Of a stretch of DNA of 64,000 nt, positions 1-8,830 are shown in pieces. Where the stretch lies: contig NZ_VUNI01000017.1 of assembly GCF_009695765.1 (NCBI RefSeq), positions 1 through 64,000 of the forward strand, in the 5' to 3' direction. Made by a program: the position numbers and the translations under genes. The DNA is from Roseburia porci (GTDB lineage Bacteria; Bacillota; Clostridia; Lachnospirales; Lachnospiraceae). The notes below the pieces were generated by a model. That model was not told the origin of the DNA. It made no database searches and worked only from the letters and a program-made list of their open reading frames with translations. How positions within the stretch are numbered: position 1 is the first letter of the stretch; each line of letters opens with the position of its first letter.

Positions 1-191
1 ATGCTGACCGGGTCATATCTGAGTCTTCCTGTATGATGTTGCGGAATATTTTTCAGATATTTCTCCAGTTCGATTTCTCCCATAAATCTGTCAAATGTCA
101 GCACCGGATCACAAATGTCCAGATAATTTTGAATTAGTATTGGCAAAACTGCCTGTTTTGGGTTAGAATAGATTATGTTATTAATTTTCAT
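1..191 (-). CDS. Transposase, IS1182-like, N-terminal fragment (cut by window edge)
   Basis: The minus strand from an ATG at 191 reads open to the window edge (63 codons). It encodes MKINNIIYSNPKQAVLPILI, then a region with LDICDPVLTFD, ELEKYLK and GRLRYDPVS. This NPKQ...LEKYLK...GRLRY.P pattern is how IS1182/IS4-like DDE transposases of Clostridia begin; the catalytic DDE core would lie beyond the edge. The element is oriented away from leuB. Family assignment is from memory of the N-terminal pattern, so the exact IS family is uncertain. Whether the full gene is intact cannot be seen. Confidence 0.7.
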   Translation of the reverse strand, partial: MKINNIIYSNPKQAVLPILIQNYLDICDPVLTFDRFMGEIELEKYLKNIPQHHTGRLRYDPVS

Positions 192-210
192 GGTAAGTTA
201 ATTATAACAC

Positions 211-256
211 AAAGAAAGACCCTTGAGTTCATTGCAAAACTCTTGGTCTTTCTTTT
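211..256. repeat. Inverted repeat / terminator-like hairpin next to the transposase
   Basis: AAAGAAAGACC at 211-221 pairs with GGTCTTTCTTT at 245-255, and a T-run follows on the plus strand. It lies just upstream of the transposase start. It may be a hairpin guarding the IS against read-through, part of the element end, or an ordinary bidirectional terminator. The outer IS end and target duplication cannot be identified with only one side present. Confidence 0.55.
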
Positions 257-393
257 TTATGCGGGACTATTCTTTTTTCACAGCCCCTTTTGCTTTGCAG
301 AGTAAGTTCTCAATATGCGTAAATGGAATACTAACTGATAATTCTATAAATGTCAGTTATGCAACTCATGAAAAAGTGCCATAGCCGAATCAG

Positions 394-422
394 TTGAAAA
401 GCATATATATTTGCTATATGAT
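394..422 (+). promoter_or_regulatory. Candidate leuB promoter
   Basis: TTGAAA at 394-399, a 17-bp spacer and TATGAT at 417-422 make a good sigma-A promoter 44 bases before the chosen leuB start. It shows that the in-frame TTG at 394 is a -35 box rather than a start codon. A 6-bp inverted repeat (AACTGA 333-338 / TCAGTT 353-358) lies further upstream and could be an operator. No T-box or leucine-rich leader peptide is apparent. Confidence 0.55.
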
Positions 423-465
423 TATATTATTAACAAAAATTTATGGAAAAGAGAGGTTACGTGAA

Positions 466-1566
466 ATGGATTGTAAGATCGGGGTCATTTCCGGAGATGG
501 TATCGGACCGGAAATCGTTACGGAAGCAAAGAAAGTATTAGAACAGATTGGAAATAAATATGGACATAAATTTCAATATACAGAAATCCTGATGGGAGGA
601 TGTTCCATTGATGCAACAGGGGTGCCGCTTACCGATGAGGCAATCGAAGCTGCAAAAGCATCGGATGCGGTATTGATGGGATCAATTGGTGGTAATACAT
701 CAACTTCACCATGGTACAAACTTGCTCCGGAACTCAGACCGGAAGCAGGTCTTTTAAAGCTGAGAAAATCATTGAATTTATTCGCAAATTTAAGACCGGC
801 ATATCTTTACAAGGAATTAAAAGCAGCATGTCCGCTGCGCGATGACATTATTGGCGATGGATTTGACATGATGATCATGAGAGAACTTACCGGAGGACTG
901 TATTTCGGAGAACGCAGGACGGAAGAAATTGATGGCGTTATGACGGCTATGGATTCCCTGACTTACAATGAAAATGAGATCCGTCGTATTGCAAAACGCG
1001 GATTTGACATTGCAATGAAGAGAAGAAAAAAGGTGACTTCTGTAGATAAGGCAAACGTGCTCGATTCCTCCAGACTCTGGAGAAAAATCGTAGAGGAAGT
1101 AGCCAAAGATTACCCGGAAGTAAGCTATGAGCATATGTTAGTAGATAACTGTGCAATGCAGCTTGTAAAAGATCCAAAACAGTTTGACGTCATCCTGACA
1201 GAGAATATGTTTGGAGATATTCTTTCCGATGAGGCAAGTATGGTAACCGGATCAATTGGAATGTTATCTTCTGCAAGCTTAAATGATACCAAATTCGGAC
1301 TTTATGAGCCAAGTGGCGGATCAGCACCTGACATTGCCGGAAAAGGCATTGCGAATCCAATTGCAACGATTTTAAGTGCAGCGATGATGCTTCGTTATAC
1401 ATTTGATCTGGACAAGGAAGCAGATGCCATTGAACAGGCAGTAAAACAGGTACTGAAAGAAGGATACCGCACAATCGACATTATGCCGCAGGCCGGAGAG
1501 TCGAAAGAGGGAATCACACAGGTGAAAACAGCAGAGATGGGAGACCTTATTGCTGCCCGGGTATAA
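466..1566 (+). CDS. leuB: 3-isopropylmalate dehydrogenase
   Basis: Oxidises and decarboxylates 3-isopropylmalate to 2-oxoisocaproate with NAD+, the third step of leucine synthesis, in the cytoplasm. The 366-residue product has the usual length. It opens with a beta-strand and GDGIGPE, carries the family motif [11 protein letters not shown] near residue 140, the metal-binding region DNCAMQLV and the adenosine-binding [17 protein letters not shown] 466 is preferred because GAGAGG sits 9 bases upstream and the protein aligns from there; longer in-frame starts run through the promoter. leuA, leuC and leuD are not in the window; an IS fragment lies upstream where they might be expected. ilvD follows after 69 bases. 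Confidence 0.95.
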   Translation: MDCKIGVISGDGIGPEIVTEAKKVLEQIGNKYGHKFQYTEILMGGCSIDATGVPLTDEAIEAAKASDAVLMGSIGGNTSTSPWYKLAPELRPEAGLLKLRKSLNLFANLRPAYLYKELKAACPLRDDIIGDGFDMMIMRELTGGLYFGERRTEEIDGVMTAMDSLTYNENEIRRIAKRGFDIAMKRRKKVTSVDKANVLDSSRLWRKIVEEVAKDYPEVSYEHMLVDNCAMQLVKDPKQFDVILTENMFGDILSDEASMVTGSIGMLSSASLNDTKFGLYEPSGGSAPDIAGKGIANPIATILSAAMMLRYTFDLDKEADAIEQAVKQVLKEGYRTIDIMPQAGESKEGITQVKTAEMGDLIAARV

Positions 1567-1635
1567 GGATTGTATTTTATATAAAGTTCACTTATAATAA
1601 TAAAAATACCCATAACTTAGAAAGGCGGATAAGAT

Positions 1636-3303
1636 ATGAAAAGTGATAATGTAAGAAAAGGAATCCAGCAGGCACCTCACAGAAGTCTGTTTAATGCACT
1701 GGGATTCACAGAAGAAGAGATGCAGAAACCGATGGTTGGTATCGTAAGCTCTTATAATGAGATCGTGCCAGGCCATATGAACCTTGATAAAATTGTAAAT
1801 GCAGTAAAACTTGGAGTCGCAGAAGCCGGAGGAGTTCCGGTTGTATTCCCGGCAATTGCGGTATGCGATGGTATTGCAATGGGACATATTGGAATGAAAT
1901 ACTCGCTGGTAACAAGAGATCTGATTGCAGATTCGACAGAGTGTATGGCACTTGCACACCAGTTTGATGCACTTGTTATGGTTCCAAACTGTGACAAGAA
2001 CGTGCCGGGGCTTCTGATGGCAGCGGCAAGAATCAATGTTCCTACCGTATTTGTTTCCGGAGGACCGATGCTTGCAGGCCACGTACACGGACAGAAGAGA
2101 TCCCTTTCTTCTATGTTTGAGGCAGTTGGTTCTTATGCTGCAGGAACAATGAGTGAAGAAGATGTAAAAGAGTTTGAGGAAAAAGTATGTCCGACCTGTG
2201 GTTCCTGCTCAGGAATGTATACAGCAAATTCCATGAACTGCCTGACAGAGGCTCTTGGAATGGGACTTCCTGGAAACGGAACAATTCCAGCAGTATATTC
2301 AGAGCGAATTAAGCTTGCAAAACATGCAGGTATGGCAGTTATGGATATGTACCGTAAGGATATCCGCCCGAGAGATATTATGACCAAAGATGCAATTTTA
2401 AATGCACTTACCGTAGATATGGCACTTGGATGCTCTACAAACTCCATGCTTCATTTACCGGCTATTGCACATGAAGTCGGATTTGATTTTGACATTTCTT
2501 TTGCCAACCCGATCAGTGAGAAAACACCAAACCTCTGTCATCTTGCACCGGCAGGTCCTACTTACATGGAAGATTTAAATGAGGCAGGCGGTGTTTCCGC
2601 AGTTATGAAAGAACTTGCAGATATTGGATTATTGAATACCGAATGTAAGACCGTTACCGGAAAGACAGTCGGAGAGAACATTGCCAATGCCGTAAACAAG
2701 AATCCGGAAGTTATCCGTCCGGTTGACCATCCATATTCCAAGACAGGTGGTCTTGCAGTATTAAAAGGCAATCTGGCTCCGGATGGCGGTGTTGTAAAAC
2801 GTTCGGCTGTTGTGGATGAAATGATGGTACACGAAGGTCCTGCAAGAGTATTTGACTGTGAAGAAGATGCAATCGCTGCAATCAAAGGCGGAAAAATCGT
2901 GGAAGGCGATGTTGTTGTAATTCGTTACGAGGGACCAAAAGGCGGTCCTGGAATGAGAGAAATGCTGAATCCAACTTCTGCAATTGCAGGAATGGGACTT
3001 GGATCTTCCGTTGCACTCATTACAGACGGTCGTTTTTCCGGTGCTTCAAGAGGTGCTTCGATTGGTCATGTTTCACCGGAAGCTGCTGTCGGAGGTCCGA
3101 TCGCACTGGTGGAAGAAGGCGATATTATTAAGATCAATATTCCGGAGATGACACTGAATCTGGATGTTCCGGATGAAGTCCTTGCAGAGAGAAAAGCAAA
3201 ATGGCAGCCAAGAGAGCCAAAAGTGACAACCGGATACCTGGCACGTTATGCTTCCCTGGTTACATCTGGAAATAGAGGAGCAGTTCTTTCTCTTGAAAAA
3301 TAA
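1636..3303 (+). CDS. ilvD: Dihydroxy-acid dehydratase
   Basis: Dehydrates 2,3-dihydroxy-isovalerate and 2,3-dihydroxy-3-methylvalerate to the keto acids that precede valine and isoleucine. It is an Fe-S enzyme of the IlvD/Edd family. The 555-residue product is full length and shows the cluster-ligand regions NCDKNVPG and [30 protein letters not shown], and the C-terminal [11 protein letters not shown]...GHVSPEA block. An AAAGGCGG ribosome site precedes ATG 1636. It sits between leuB and ilvB on the same strand with short gaps, so the three genes are probably one transcript. Confidence 0.97.
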   Translation: MKSDNVRKGIQQAPHRSLFNALGFTEEEMQKPMVGIVSSYNEIVPGHMNLDKIVNAVKLGVAEAGGVPVVFPAIAVCDGIAMGHIGMKYSLVTRDLIADSTECMALAHQFDALVMVPNCDKNVPGLLMAAARINVPTVFVSGGPMLAGHVHGQKRSLSSMFEAVGSYAAGTMSEEDVKEFEEKVCPTCGSCSGMYTANSMNCLTEALGMGLPGNGTIPAVYSERIKLAKHAGMAVMDMYRKDIRPRDIMTKDAILNALTVDMALGCSTNSMLHLPAIAHEVGFDFDISFANPISEKTPNLCHLAPAGPTYMEDLNEAGGVSAVMKELADIGLLNTECKTVTGKTVGENIANAVNKNPEVIRPVDHPYSKTGGLAVLKGNLAPDGGVVKRSAVVDEMMVHEGPARVFDCEEDAIAAIKGGKIVEGDVVVIRYEGPKGGPGMREMLNPTSAIAGMGLGSSVALITDGRFSGASRGASIGHVSPEAAVGGPIALVEEGDIIKINIPEMTLNLDVPDEVLAERKAKWQPREPKVTTGYLARYASLVTSGNRGAVLSLEK

Positions 3304-3330
3304 TCATATATAGATAAAGAGGGTTAGACG

Positions 3331-5022
3331 ATGAATTTAACAGGAGCAGAGATCATAATTGAATGCTTAAAAGAGCAGGGCGTGGATACTGTTTTCGGAT
3401 ATCCAGGCGGTGCAATTTTAAATGTTTACGATGAATTATATAAGCATAGCAGCGAGATCAGACATGTACTGACCTCTCATGAACAGGGAGCGTCTCACGC
3501 TGCAGATGGATATGCAAGAAGCACAGGAAAGGTCGGGGTCTGCTTTGCAACCTCGGGTCCTGGTGCTACGAACCTGGTTACGGGAATCGCAACTGCGTAT
3601 ATGGATTCTGTGCCGATGGTTGCAATTACCTGTAATGTTACCGTTCCGTTACTTGGAAAAGACAGCTTCCAGGAAATCGATATTGCTGGTATTACAACAC
3701 CGATCACAAAGCATAATTTTATTGTAAAGGATGTTACAAAACTTGCTGATACGATCCGGAGAGCTTTTCAGATTGCAAGAAAGGGAAGACCAGGCCCGGT
3801 TCTTGTTGATATTCCAAAGGATATTACGGCTCAGACAACAGAATATACGGCAGTAAGCCCGAAAATTCCGGAGAGAATCACAAATACGATTACAAAAGAG
3901 AATCTTGACACTGCACTTGCAATGCTGCGTAAAGCAAAAAAACCATATATTTTTGTAGGTGGAGGCGCTGTTATTTCGGGCGCAAGTGAGGAACTTAAAA
4001 CATTTGTGGAAAAGATGGATGCACCGGTATGTGATTCATTGATGGGAAAAGGCGCATATGATGGAACCTCTGCGAATTATACAGGAATGCTTGGAATGCA
4101 TGGTACAAAAACATCCAATCTCGGAGTCAGCGAATGTGATCTTCTGATCGCAATCGGTGTGCGTTTTTCAGACCGTGTAATCGGCAATCCGAATTTCTTC
4201 GCAGATCAGGCTGAGATCCTTCAATTTGATGTTGATCCGGTAGAGGTAAATAAAAATATTATTGTGGATGCAAGTGTGATCGGAGATGTAAAAGAGATTC
4301 TGAAACGTCTGAATGACGAACTTGAGCCACAGAAACATACGGAATGGATGCAGCATATCGCAGAATATAATAAAAAATATGCGATGACTTATAACAAAGA
4401 AGGATTAAGCGGTCCGTTTGTCATTGAGAAAATCTATGAGATGACACATGGAGATGCAATCATGGTTACAGAGGTAGGCCAGCATCAGATGTGGGCTGCA
4501 CAGTACTATAAATATTCCAGACCAAGAACACTCCTTACATCAGGCGGACTTGGCACAATGGGATATGGTCTTGGAGCAGCAATCGGTGCGCAGACCGCCA
4601 ATCCGGATAAACAGGTCATTAATATTGCCGGCGACGGATGTTTCCGTATGAACATGAATGAGCTTGCAACGGCATCAAGAGAAAAGCTGCCTCTTATTGA
4701 GGTGATTGTGAACAATCATGTACTTGGAATGGTACGCCAGTGGCAGACACTTTTCTATGAGAAGCATTATTCGGCGACGGTTCTTGATGATGGTGTGGAT
4801 TATGTCCGCCTTGCAGAGGCAATGGGGGCAGAGGCAAAACGTGTAACTACACAGCAGGAGTTTGCGGAAGCATTTACAGAAGCACTTCAGGCGAAGAAAC
4901 CATATGTGATAGACTGCATTATCGATTCAGATGACAAAGTATGGCCGATGGTTGCACCGGGAGCTCCAATCAATGAATCATTTGACGAGCAGGATTTATT
5001 AGAAAAACAAAAAAACAAATAG
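3331..5022 (+). CDS. ilvB: Acetolactate synthase, large (catalytic) subunit
   Basis: Thiamine-diphosphate enzyme that condenses two pyruvates (or pyruvate and 2-oxobutyrate) into acetohydroxy acids, the first shared step of branched-chain synthesis. At 563 residues it is complete: the activating glutamate lies in LTSHEQGASHAADGYAR, the central FAD/Rossmann-like domain spans about 190-330, and the ThDP-metal motif is GDGCFRMNMNELATASRE. It follows ilvD by 27 bases with a GAGGG ribosome site. No ilvN regulatory subunit or ilvC follows; the next gene is serC behind its own promoter. A catabolic AlsS is less likely given the ilvD neighbour. Confidence 0.93.
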   Translation: MNLTGAEIIIECLKEQGVDTVFGYPGGAILNVYDELYKHSSEIRHVLTSHEQGASHAADGYARSTGKVGVCFATSGPGATNLVTGIATAYMDSVPMVAITCNVTVPLLGKDSFQEIDIAGITTPITKHNFIVKDVTKLADTIRRAFQIARKGRPGPVLVDIPKDITAQTTEYTAVSPKIPERITNTITKENLDTALAMLRKAKKPYIFVGGGAVISGASEELKTFVEKMDAPVCDSLMGKGAYDGTSANYTGMLGMHGTKTSNLGVSECDLLIAIGVRFSDRVIGNPNFFADQAEILQFDVDPVEVNKNIIVDASVIGDVKEILKRLNDELEPQKHTEWMQHIAEYNKKYAMTYNKEGLSGPFVIEKIYEMTHGDAIMVTEVGQHQMWAAQYYKYSRPRTLLTSGGLGTMGYGLGAAIGAQTANPDKQVINIAGDGCFRMNMNELATASREKLPLIEVIVNNHVLGMVRQWQTLFYEKHYSATVLDDGVDYVRLAEAMGAEAKRVTTQQEFAEAFTEALQAKKPYVIDCIIDSDDKVWPMVAPGAPINESFDEQDLLEKQKNK

Positions 5023-5026
5023 GTAC

Positions 5027-5055
5027 TTGAATTTTTTACACTATTGTGATAAAGT
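5027..5055 (+). promoter_or_regulatory. Candidate serC-serA promoter
   Basis: TTGAAT at 5027-5032, a 17-bp spacer and TAAAGT at 5050-5055. The -10 is a weak match. It overlaps the start of the candidate Rex site, an arrangement expected for repression by occlusion. Confidence 0.4.
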
Positions 5056-5071
5056 GTTAAACAATTAACAA
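5054..5071. promoter_or_regulatory. Candidate Rex (NADH-sensing repressor) operator
   Basis: The 18-mer GTGTTAAACAATTAACAA matches the clostridial Rex consensus TTGTTAA-N4-TTAACAA at every fixed position except the first base. It overlaps the candidate -10 of the serC promoter. Rex releases DNA when NADH is high relative to NAD+. Control of an NAD-dependent serine pathway by Rex is my inference; no rex gene is in the window. Confidence 0.5.
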
Positions 5072-5147
5072 GGGACTAAATAAAAGTACCTGTTAATGAA
5101 ATTCATTTTTACGAGTAAATAAAGAATATATGAGGAGGAAGTTGGAA

Positions 5148-6230
5148 ATGAGTAGAGTTTATAATTTCTCTGCAGGTCCGGCAGTTTTACCTGAAGAAGT
5201 TTTACAGGAAGCTGCTGATGAAATGTTAGATTACAGAGGAAGTGGAATGTCGGTAATGGAGATGAGCCACAGATCCAAAGTATACGATAACATTATCAAA
5301 GAAGCAGAAGCTGATCTGAGAGAATTAATGAATATCCCTGATAATTATAAAGTTTTATTCTTACAGGGTGGTGCTTCCCAGTTTTTCGCTGAGGTTCCTA
5401 TGAACCTTATGAAGAACCGTAAAGCAGGCTACATCATTACTGGTCAGTGGGCTAAGAAAGCATTTCAGGAAGCTAAAATTTATGGTGAGGCTGTGGAACT
5501 TGCTTCGTCGGCTGACGAGACTTTTTCCTATATTCCGGATTGTTCCGATCTTCCAATCACCGATGATATGGATTATGTATATATTTGTGAAAATAATACA
5601 ATTTACGGAACAAAATATAAAAAGCTCCCAAATACAAAAGGAAAACTTCTTGTTGCAGATGTTTCCTCATGCTTCTTATCTGAGCCTGTAGACGTAACAA
5701 AATATGGTGTAATCTACGGCGGTGTTCAGAAGAACGTTGGACCGGCAGGTGTGGTAATCGCAATTATCCGTGAGGATCTGATTACAGATGATGTACTTCC
5801 TGGAACACCAACACTTCTGAAATGGAAGACACAGGCAGATGCAGATTCCCTTTACAATACACCACCATGCTATAACATTTACATTTGTGGTAAAGTATTT
5901 AAATGGTTAAAGAAGATGGGCGGACTTTCTGTTATGAAAGAACGCAATGAAGAGAAAGCCAAGATCTTATATGATTTCCTGGATCAGAGCAAACTGTTCA
6001 AGGGAACGGTACGGAAAGAAGACCGTTCACTCATGAACGTTCCTTTCGTTACAGGAGACAAAGATCTGGATGCAAAATTTGTTGCAGAAGCAAAAGAAGC
6101 TGGATTTGAAAACCTGAAAGGTCATCGTACCGTAGGCGGAATGAGAGCATCCATCTACAACGCAATGCCAAAAGAGGGCGTTGAGAAGCTTGTAGAATTT
6201 ATGAAGAAGTTTGAGGAGGAGAATGCGTAA
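5148..6230 (+). CDS. serC: Phosphoserine aminotransferase
   Basis: PLP enzyme that transaminates 3-phosphohydroxypyruvate with glutamate to 3-phosphoserine, the second step of serine synthesis. The 360-residue product begins MSRVYNFSAGPAVLPEEVL, as class V aminotransferases of this family do. It has GGASQFFAEVP near residue 70 and the PLP-lysine region GGVQKNVGPAGV near residue 190. ATG 5148 is chosen because AGGAGG at 5132-5137 is well placed; the in-frame start at 5130 would remove that site. Its stop almost abuts serA, so the two are translationally close. Confidence 0.97.
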   Translation: MSRVYNFSAGPAVLPEEVLQEAADEMLDYRGSGMSVMEMSHRSKVYDNIIKEAEADLRELMNIPDNYKVLFLQGGASQFFAEVPMNLMKNRKAGYIITGQWAKKAFQEAKIYGEAVELASSADETFSYIPDCSDLPITDDMDYVYICENNTIYGTKYKKLPNTKGKLLVADVSSCFLSEPVDVTKYGVIYGGVQKNVGPAGVVIAIIREDLITDDVLPGTPTLLKWKTQADADSLYNTPPCYNIYICGKVFKWLKKMGGLSVMKERNEEKAKILYDFLDQSKLFKGTVRKEDRSLMNVPFVTGDKDLDAKFVAEAKEAGFENLKGHRTVGGMRASIYNAMPKEGVEKLVEFMKKFEEENA

Positions 6231-6231
6231 T

Positions 6232-7395
6232 ATGTATCAGTATACATGCTTAAACCCAATTGCAGGAGTTGGTTTAGACCTCTTCTCTGATGAATACAAA
6301 AAAGTAGACGATTTAAAAGATGCACAGGCAGCACTCGTAAGAAGTGCAGCAATGCATGATCTGGATCTTCCGGATGATCTTCTTGCAGTCGCAAGAGCCG
6401 GAGCCGGAGTAAATAATATTCCACTGGATAAATGTGCAGAAAAAGGTATCGTTGTTTTCAATACACCGGGAGCAAATGCCAATGGTGTAAAAGAACTTGT
6501 TTTTGCAGGAATGCTTTATGCATCCAGAGACATCGTAGGCGGAATCGACTGGTGTCTTGCAAACCAGTCTGATGAGAACATTGCAAAAACTGCCGAGAAA
6601 CAGAAAAAGAACTTTGCAGGAACTGAGATTTCCGGCAAGAAGCTTGGTGTGATCGGTCTTGGAGCAATCGGTGTTCTGGTTGCCAATGCAGCAGTACATA
6701 TGGGAATGGATGTATATGGATATGACCCATATATCTCCGTAAATGCAGCATGGAATCTTTCAAGAAGCGTAAAACATATCAGCAATGTGGAAGATATTTA
6801 TAAAGAGTGCGATATCATTACAATCCATGTTCCACTTCTGGATTCAACAAAGAAGATGATAAATGCAGATGCAATTGCAATGATGAAACCTACAGCAATT
6901 GTTTTAAACTTTGCAAGAGATCTTCTGGTTGATGAGGAAGCAATGGTTGACGCACTTGCAGCAGGAAAGATCAAGAAATACGTATCTGATTTCCCGAATA
7001 CAACAACAGTTGGCGCAAAAGGATGCATCGTTACCCCTCATCTTGGCGCATCCACAGCAGAGTCAGAAGACAATTGTGCAATCATGGCAGTCCGCGAGAT
7101 CCGTGACTATATGGAAAATGGTAATATCGTTCATTCTGTAAACTTCCCGGATTGTAACATGGGAGCATGTCTGACTGCAGGACGTATTGGAATTCTTCAT
7201 AAGAATGTAAAAGGAATGATCAGTCAGTACTCTACCATCCTTGGAGATGCAGATATCAATGTGGCTGATATGACGAACAAAGGAAAAGGAGATTATGCAT
7301 ACGCATTGATCGATGTAGATTCTCCGGTTACCGAGGAAGTTGTTAATCAATTAAAGGCAATTGACGGTGTACTCAGAGTTCGTGTAATTAAATAA
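6232..7395 (+). CDS. serA: D-3-phosphoglycerate dehydrogenase
   Basis: NAD-dependent oxidation of 3-phosphoglycerate, the entry to serine synthesis; SerC uses its product. The 387-residue protein shows the Rossmann motif GLGAIGVLVANAA, the substrate-side arginine in NFARDLLVDEEA, the catalytic histidine in TPHLGASTAESEDN, and an ACT-type domain over about the last 75 residues (VNVADMTNKGKGDYAYALID). The length fits the short class without the extra ASB domain. Two starts are plausible, ATG 6223 overlapping the serC stop and ATG 6232; 6232 leaves better room for the GAGGAGGA ribosome site. A terminator follows. Confidence 0.95.
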   Translation: MYQYTCLNPIAGVGLDLFSDEYKKVDDLKDAQAALVRSAAMHDLDLPDDLLAVARAGAGVNNIPLDKCAEKGIVVFNTPGANANGVKELVFAGMLYASRDIVGGIDWCLANQSDENIAKTAEKQKKNFAGTEISGKKLGVIGLGAIGVLVANAAVHMGMDVYGYDPYISVNAAWNLSRSVKHISNVEDIYKECDIITIHVPLLDSTKKMINADAIAMMKPTAIVLNFARDLLVDEEAMVDALAAGKIKKYVSDFPNTTTVGAKGCIVTPHLGASTAESEDNCAIMAVREIRDYMENGNIVHSVNFPDCNMGACLTAGRIGILHKNVKGMISQYSTILGDADINVADMTNKGKGDYAYALIDVDSPVTEEVVNQLKAIDGVLRVRVIK

Positions 7396-7409
7396 GAGGT
7401 ACGTTTATT

Positions 7410-7457
7410 CCCCGCATCGAAAGGCAGATTTTTCTTCTTTTCATGCGGGGAAGTTTT
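7410..7457 (+). terminator. Intrinsic terminator after serA
   Basis: CCCCGCAT and ATGCGGGG form an 8-bp stem around a pyrimidine-rich loop, followed by AAGTTTT. Confidence 0.75.
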
Positions 7458-7504
7458 ATGTTAAGATAGGGAATAAACATAAAAGGCTGATAGGAGGTCA
7501 CAAA

Positions 7505-8395
7505 ATGTATCGTAATACAATATTGACGGTTCTGGGAACAGAGGAAACCGCAATCAATGAAATTACAGAGAATCCTGGAGTGGTTGTCACATATTTTAAA
7601 AATATACTTCCGGATCTTTTGAGTTTTCTGATCCAGCTAGTGATTGCAGTGGTAATCTTACTGGTGGGAATCAAAGTCATTGGCGTCATTGTAAAGATGC
7701 TGCGCAAAACGATGGAAAAAGGAAATACCGAAACAGGTGTCATTACCTTTTTGTGCTCCCTTGTGAAATATGCGCTTTATTTTGTATTATGTATGATTAT
7801 TCTGTCACAGTTTGGAGTTACAACTGGTTCGGTTGTTGCAGTGCTTGGTTCTGCAGGACTTACAGTAGGACTTGCGCTTCAGGGAAGCTTACAGAATTTT
7901 GCAGGAGGCGTTCTGATCCTTTTATTAAAACCGTTTGCAGTAGGGGATTATATCATTGATAACGGAAGTGGAGATGAGGGAACGGTTTCCGCAATTACGA
8001 TCTATTATACGAAGCTTCTTACCATCGACAACCGTATGATCCTGATCCCGAACGGCTCTCTTTCAAACAGCAGCATTACCAATGTGACAAGAATGGAAAA
8101 ACGGCGTGTGGATATTGTCGTCGGAGTTGCATATGAGTCCGATCTGGCGAAGGTGAAAAAGGTATTAGAGCAGGTGATCGCATCGGAGCCGGCAGTGCTT
8201 ACAGAAGAAGCAAAAGATGTTTTTGTATCAGAACTGGCAGACAGTTCTGTTAATATGGGAATCCATGTCTGGGTAAAAACATCAGATTACTGGACTGCAA
8301 AATGGAGAATGACAGAAAATATCAAGAATGCGCTGGATGAGAATGGAATTTCGATCCCTTATCCGCAACTGGATGTCCAGGTCAAAAATTCATGA
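7505..8395 (+). CDS. Small-conductance mechanosensitive channel, MscS family
   Basis: Predicted pressure-relief channel of the cytoplasmic membrane that opens under hypo-osmotic tension. The 296-residue protein has a short periplasm-facing start, TM1 near residues 35-65, TM2 near 80-105, and the glycine/alanine-rich pore helix GSAGLTVGLALQGSLQNF near 115-135. The soluble beta and alpha/beta vestibule follows (PFAVGDYI, NRMILIPNGSLSNSSITN). Size and motif order match the minimal MscS/YggB type. TAGGAGG precedes ATG 7505. It appears monocistronic between the serA terminator and the csp promoter. Confidence 0.9.
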   Translation: MYRNTILTVLGTEETAINEITENPGVVVTYFKNILPDLLSFLIQLVIAVVILLVGIKVIGVIVKMLRKTMEKGNTETGVITFLCSLVKYALYFVLCMIILSQFGVTTGSVVAVLGSAGLTVGLALQGSLQNFAGGVLILLLKPFAVGDYIIDNGSGDEGTVSAITIYYTKLLTIDNRMILIPNGSLSNSSITNVTRMEKRRVDIVVGVAYESDLAKVKKVLEQVIASEPAVLTEEAKDVFVSELADSSVNMGIHVWVKTSDYWTAKWRMTENIKNALDENGISIPYPQLDVQVKNS

Positions 8396-8435
8396 GAAAA
8401 TTTATACACATTATACAATACATATTAGGATTGTG

Positions 8436-8464
8436 TTGACATAATTCGTAAAATGTGCTAGTCT
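8436..8464 (+). promoter_or_regulatory. Candidate cold-shock gene promoter
   Basis: A perfect TTGACA at 8436-8441, a 17-bp spacer and TAGTCT at 8459-8464. It leaves a leader of about 50 bases before the csp start, room for the temperature-responsive folding known in csp leaders; I see no long hairpin in it. Confidence 0.65.
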
Positions 8465-8521
8465 AAATCTTGTGAACAAATTATGTTCTTGGCATTATTG
8501 TATTAGGAGGTTTTTAAAGTT

Positions 8522-8725
8522 ATGCAACAGGGAACAGTAAAATGGTTTAACGCCAAAAAGGGTTATGGTTTCATCTCAGATGAGGCAGGAAAAGATGTAT
8601 TTGTACATTTTTCAGCATTAAATATGGATGGATTTAAAGAATTAAAAGATGGCGAGCAGGTAGAATTTGAAGTTGTTGATGGGGACAAAGGACCACAGGC
8701 AGCAAACGTTACTCGTCTGAATTAA
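8522..8725 (+). CDS. Cold-shock protein (CspA family RNA chaperone)
   Basis: Single-stranded nucleic-acid binding beta-barrel that melts RNA secondary structure. The 67-residue protein is a complete CSD: it begins [18 protein letters not shown] and contains RNP1 (KGYGFI) and RNP2 (VFVHF) with their aromatic residues. GGAGG lies 12 bases before ATG 8522. It is a single-gene unit with its own promoter and terminator. Which csp paralogue it corresponds to cannot be told from one copy. Confidence 0.96.
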   Translation: MQQGTVKWFNAKKGYGFISDEAGKDVFVHFSALNMDGFKELKDGEQVEFEVVDGDKGPQAANVTRLN

Positions 8726-8745
8726 TCAAATATAGACTGTAACCT

Positions 8746-8775
8746 GGAGTCATCCCGATGGATGGCTCCTTTTTT
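8746..8775 (+). terminator. Intrinsic terminator after the cold-shock gene
   Basis: GGAGTCATCC and GGATGGCTCC form a 10-bp stem with one G-U pair and a CGAT tetraloop, followed by six Ts. Confidence 0.9.
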
Positions 8776-8776
8776 G

Positions 8777-8805
8777 TTGTGAAAACATGGAAAATGGGAT
8801 ATAAT
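8777..8805 (+). promoter_or_regulatory. Candidate promoter of the M16C peptidase gene
   Basis: TTGTGA at 8777-8782, a 17-bp spacer and a perfect TATAAT at 8800-8805, directly behind the cold-shock terminator. Confidence 0.6.
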
Positions 8806-8830
8806 CATAAAATCAATAGGAGGAAATGAA

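Noticed and set aside
394-465. Longer leuB start at TTG 394 adding 24 residues
   Set aside because: The TTG is the -35 of a good promoter, the extra residues do not belong to the family, and GAGAGG precedes ATG 466.
192-465. T-box or leucine leader peptide before leuB
   Set aside because: No T-box core, no specifier stem and no leucine-codon run is visible; only a small inverted repeat and a promoter.
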